From Flavobacteriaceae bacterium (GTDB lineage: Bacteria > Bacteroidota > Bacteroidia > Flavobacteriales > Flavobacteriaceae), in assembly GCA_024644745.1 (NCBI GenBank), contig JAHEHF010000010.1:1-51801 (forward strand): a DNA stretch of 51,801 nt, given 5' to 3'. Position numbers and translations under genes: made by a program. Position 1 is the stretch's first letter. Every line of letters starts with the position of its first letter. Shown in pieces: positions 51,491 to 51,801 of the stretch. The notes beneath the pieces are model-generated. The model was not told the origin of the DNA. It worked only from the letters and a program-made list of their open reading frames with translations, and searched no databases.

Positions 51491-51801
51491 TTCAATTTCA
51501 TGGATTGAATATCGAATAGCGAACAGGGAATATTGAATTTCGAAATTTTTGTCTGAGACAATAATGGTTATTTGTATTGGATCTTTTACGTCAGTGTAGT
51601 TAAAAAGCGCGTGAAAAATTTTTGAAGCCCTGGAAAAAATTTAGCGCTTTGCAAACGGTTTTTATGTGTTCGTTAGAAAAGCATAAAAAACACATTAGTA
51701 AAAGGCTCCTTTTTTTTGTTATTTTTTTGGAGAAGCAAAAAAACAACACAAGATGTCATTTTCAAATGGATATATTTTTGTTTTCTAAGTCAAAACAGTT
51801 T

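Larger units (their letters stand above)
50946..51801. other. gene-free region with short repeats
   Basis: I see no convincing gene in these 856 bases. They contain a direct repeat AATGCTACAATG (50946-50957 and 50962-50973), three GC-rich palindromes (annotated separately), a 10-bp hairpin ATTCTTTTGT / ACAAAAGAAT at 51256-51281, and a repeated GAATATYGAAT (51507-51517 and 51528-51538). ATGTGTT / AACACAT (around 51664-51696) is another inverted repeat. The pattern looks like decayed or repeat-rich intergenic DNA; a feature crossing the window end cannot be excluded. Confidence 0.6.

Noticed and set aside
50946-51801. Insertion sequence or gene remnant at the window end
   Set aside because: Short inverted and direct repeats occur, but no transposase fragment or flanking target duplication could be identified.
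1-51801. tRNA or rRNA genes
   Set aside because: No tRNA cloverleaf with the conserved T-loop bases and CCA-type end, and no conserved rRNA core sequence, was noticed in the intergenic regions read.

Overview
The window looks like a chromosomal segment from a member of the Bacteroidota, most likely a (marine-type) Flavobacteriaceae species. The evidence is sigma-A promoters of the TTTG / TAnnTTTG type, few Shine-Dalgarno sequences, Bacteroidota-typical families (DUF4251, sortilin/VPS10-type BNR proteins, DUF6973-like, lipoprotein GH9, BCCP / biotin carboxylase / carboxyltransferase operon) and moderate AT richness. No rRNA, tRNA, CRISPR array, prophage or insertion sequence is visible. A genus cannot be named from the sequence alone.

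Region by region. 1-6673 is a complete tryptophan operon, trpE-G-D-C-F-B-A. It is headed by a classical attenuator: an 18-codon leader peptide with three consecutive Trp codons and an intrinsic terminator before trpE. 6784-10868 holds two histidine kinases without a response regulator and an enoyl-CoA hydratase. 10912-12439 (minus) has an HD phosphohydrolase, a small Cys-rich lipoprotein and a bacilliredoxin. 12741-22380 is mixed housekeeping: a TerB/DnaJ protein, a symporter fused to a solute-binding domain, ThiL, DUF4251, a methyltransferase, an alpha/beta hydrolase, BrnQ, an Xaa-Pro aminopeptidase and a DUF6973-like protein. 22392-27634 carries a large secreted BNR/VPS10 protein, a TPM-domain protein, a GNAT acetyltransferase and a YCII lipoprotein. 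27716-32660 has Der, PyrF, TpiA, PrmA and ClpS. 32701-36211 (minus) is a three-gene acyl-CoA (propionyl-CoA-type) carboxylase operon. 36462-39879 has a stand-alone CBM48 protein, two small genes of unknown function, an XRE regulator and an AGE-family epimerase.

The most unusual stretch is 39880-40580. Four tandem repeats of about 105 bp each encode, on the minus strand, the same 24-residue strongly basic peptide. The copies differ almost only at synonymous positions and all end in a TGA-TAA double stop. A candidate promoter (TTTG-N18-CATCTTTG) lies just upstream. A hairpin-rich segment ending in a perfect 10-bp stem lies downstream. I recognise no family; this is the best candidate here for an undescribed system.

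40949-50874 holds two overlapping tiny membrane-protein genes, a bestrophin-like membrane protein, YceI, a Crp/Fnr regulator, a GH9 lipoprotein, a DUF418 protein, a MESH1-like alarmone hydrolase, MscL, a lipoprotein with a palindrome over its promoter, and a divergent pair of regulators: a transmembrane beta-propeller protein and a PAS-LuxR protein. 50946-51801 has no convincing gene; it contains GC-rich palindromes of the CCTGCCTGCC/GGCAGGCAGG type and other short repeats.

Start codons were moved downstream of the longest reading frame wherever a signal peptide, promoter element or conserved N-terminus indicated it. All family names are from reading the translated sequences; no database search was run.
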